NCBI GenBank assembly: GCA_019096155.1
Contig: JAHCVI010000003.1
Span: 2,418,001-2,482,000 of the forward strand
Source of the DNA: Staphylotrichum longicolle
Lineage: Eukaryota > Ascomycota > Sordariomycetes > Sordariales > Chaetomiaceae
Reading direction: 5' to 3'
Length of the DNA stretch: 64,000 bases
Shown here piece after piece: positions 62,309 through 64,000 of the stretch (positions within the stretch are counted from its first letter, which is position 1; every line of letters begins with the position of its first letter). The notes under the pieces were generated by a model. That model did not search any database. It worked only from the letters and a program-made list of their open reading frames with translations, and was not told the DNA's origin. The position numbers and the translations under genes are program-made.

Positions 62309-63543
62309 GGTTGGTTTTTCTTGATTTTGGAGAGTGGGTAAAGGGAGGGTGGGTGTAAGCGACTGGGACTTGTGTGACCTGATTTTCGATGTTCGACAGC
62401 AAAACTGCTGCTTGCGGACACTGGGCTGAAGTGCTTTTTGATTCAAAAGAGAGAGAGAGGCGTCGGCGGGTTTGTGCCCTTGTTATTTCTTTTTTCCAAT
62501 ATGCGGGGTGCGAGTTGCCAAAACTGCATGCCCCCAGCCCGAAAACGTGTGTGGCTGCTTCCTTGCCGATGGTGTTGTGCTCGACCGTATCAACATGGCG
62601 CCTTCCCGTTTGTCTCAACCACCCCAATTCGGGCTCCCGTCTGAGACAGTGCAAAGTGGAGCCTGATCTCCTAGACGTTACCGATTAGGTGCTTTTGCTG
62701 TGGTGAGCACTTGCCTCCTCTGTTTGGGTGTTCCTTCACTGCCCAGTTCCTTCAACGTATAGCAGCCACATGGTGGCCGTGGGAGCAGTTCTGTTGCGTA
62801 CTGTCTAAGAACGGAATGTCGGCGGCGGTCCGCCCTCATCTCCAGACCACATCACATCGCGAATACCTCAAAACAAAACTTTATTACTTCTGGATGTTCA
62901 TGTCTCAGTCGGCTCCAGAGACAGCTACAGAGAACAGCAAAGAAAGCTGATGCGCTCGACCTGCAAACTGATCGTTTTCTAGATGCAATCATCCTCCGGA
63001 TCTGCGGATATCCGATGTTAGCGCCACTTTGTCACTTCTGGAATGACGGACGAGAAGCAGCCATCCGCTGGATTGCAGGATCGTTTGGCTCGAACAACGA
63101 GGTGTTGATCTTGATTCCTGGCAAGGAGACCGTGCGGTTGAGTCCATGACTGCTCTTTGTTTGGATCACACCTTGGGGACCCGTGGCCATCCGTGTCCTG
63201 TCCCAGAAGCCCCGCGCTTTATTGGGACGGCGAAATTGAATGGCATCTGCGAAGCGAGACGCGGGTCTATTGTGAGCGGTCTTTTATGACTCTAAATAAA
63301 GGTTTGTACAAAAATGTGTATCACGCTCGTCCTACTTTCCCATCTCCCGCAACAGCCCTAGCCAAACGTTTTCCAGCTCTTGGTCACGCTAATTCCGAAT
63401 CCTTGAAGCCAAACCTTCCTGCAAGATTTAAAAATTACTTTTTGTCGTGCTGACAGCAGCAAGAATAAAGGCAGTGTCCAGCATGCATCTGGATCCACCA
63501 TCCCAAAGCCGACATTAGCACCCTGCTGCCAAGCCGGCGGTGG
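62309..63543. other. Intergenic region upstream of the EFE-like gene
   Basis: About 1.2 kb with no supported gene. It contains the EFE-like promoter. Moderately AT-rich around 62870-63000. Confidence 0.5.
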
Positions 63544-64000
63544 TCAAACGGCCAGCCTGGGACGAAGCCTACTGCCAGAACCTCGACGCGGCAGGGTCCC
63601 GTTCCACGCCGGATACGACGTGTGCCACTGGCCGTCGTCGTACGTCGTGGTACTGCTGCTAAGAGCCGTTGGGACGGGGGTGGCAGCCGAGGTGAACGAC
63701 GTGACTGTTTGCGATGTTGTTGCCGAGTCCGAGCTGACTGCAATAGATGTTGTCTGTGATCCCGTTTGTGCTGAGGTTGTCGAGACAGTGCGAGTGTTGA
63801 TGTCAGAAGCTGTCGTGGTGGTGGTTGTGGATCCTGGGCTAGCGACGTCGACAATGTGGATTGTTTTCGTGACAATGAAAGTTTCGACGAGACGCTCTGT
63901 AGTTGGTGGCGAGGCCACATAGACGGTGCGGAAAGACGTCTTTGGGGGCAGAGTTGCCACAACCGTGACTGTCACGGTGCCGGTCGGTGGAGGCCCAAGC
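63544..64000 (-). CDS. 3' part of a Ser/Thr-rich protein gene (cut by window edge)
   Basis: An open frame on the minus strand that enters from beyond 64000 and stops at 63544, about 152 codons here. The visible peptide is repetitive and Ser/Thr-rich (TVTVTVVATLPPKTSFRTVY, then PGSTTTTTTASDINTRTVST), typical of O-glycosylated fungal wall or secreted proteins or the stalk of a GPI protein. The end (RGSGSRLRPRLAV) is not a GPI signal, so a 3' intron may be missed. The 5' end is outside the window, so the product cannot be named. Codon use is C/G-ending and looks real. Confidence 0.55.
   Translation of the reverse strand, partial: LGPPPTGTVTVTVVATLPPKTSFRTVYVASPPTTERLVETFIVTKTIHIVDVASPGSTTTTTTASDINTRTVSTTSAQTGSQTTSIAVSSDSATTSQTVTSFTSAATPVPTALSSSTTTYDDGQWHTSYPAWNGTLPRRGSGSRLRPRLAV

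Noticed and set aside
1..64000. CRISPR arrays, bacterial operons, ribosome binding sites or riboswitches
   Set aside because: Spliced genes and eukaryotic protein families throughout show this is fungal nuclear DNA; no regularly spaced repeats and no TPP-type riboswitch signature were seen.

Overview
The window is nuclear DNA from a filamentous ascomycete, most likely a Sordariomycete (Sordariales or a close relative). I infer this from short GT-AG introns (about 40-80 bases) with CTAAC/CTGAC-like branch sites, a DIM-5 type histone methyltransferase very like the Neurospora one, a dispersed single 5S rRNA gene of Neurospora type, an AA9 polysaccharide monooxygenase, a fungal STAND/NLR protein and a Clr5-domain protein. 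I delimited genes by translating both strands, splicing at consensus sites and matching remembered family motifs. No database search was run.

Bases 1-32200 are a dense housekeeping block. In order: class II aldolase (-) divergent from a 3-hydroxyisobutyrate-dehydrogenase-like enzyme (+); dim-5 (+); a UBTD ubiquitin-domain protein (+) with a small ORF just behind it; COPI beta subunit sec26 (-); mago nashi (+); Gid4/Vid24 (+); Trm11 (-) divergent from Rpp40 (+); an ankyrin protein (-); tRNA ligase Trl1 (+); anthranilate phosphoribosyltransferase (-); mitochondrial ribosomal protein uL10m (+); a UPF0132 membrane protein (+); proteasome ATPase Rpt5 (+); and a single-pass surface-type protein (-). 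Trm11, Rpp40 and Trl1 put three tRNA-maturation factors within about 7.6 kb.

Bases 32200-41000 are gene-poor. They hold a 5S rRNA gene at 33077-33195, a Clr5-domain gene (36791-37522, -) and two stretches of about 3.5 kb in which I see no intact gene. Ish1/Msc1 (40978-42872, -) and an RRM protein with a near-perfect in-frame 126-bp duplication (43980-46151, -) follow.

Bases 46800-64000 look accessory: an unrecognised small protein (-), an APH-type kinase (-), a large NACHT/NLR protein with a poly-Asp tract (-), an MFS transporter (+), an F-box protein (-), an AA9 LPMO (-), a close homologue of the bacterial ethylene-forming enzyme (-), and the 3' end of a Ser/Thr-rich gene cut by the window edge (-).

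Several genes (ankyrin, Msc1, MFS, F-box, probably the NLR tail) show one-base frame breaks, most of them at short homopolymers, where conserved protein continues in another frame. I read this mainly as consensus error in the assembly, though true pseudogenes cannot be excluded. The strongest biological leads are the ethylene-forming-enzyme homologue and the recent duplication inside the RRM gene.
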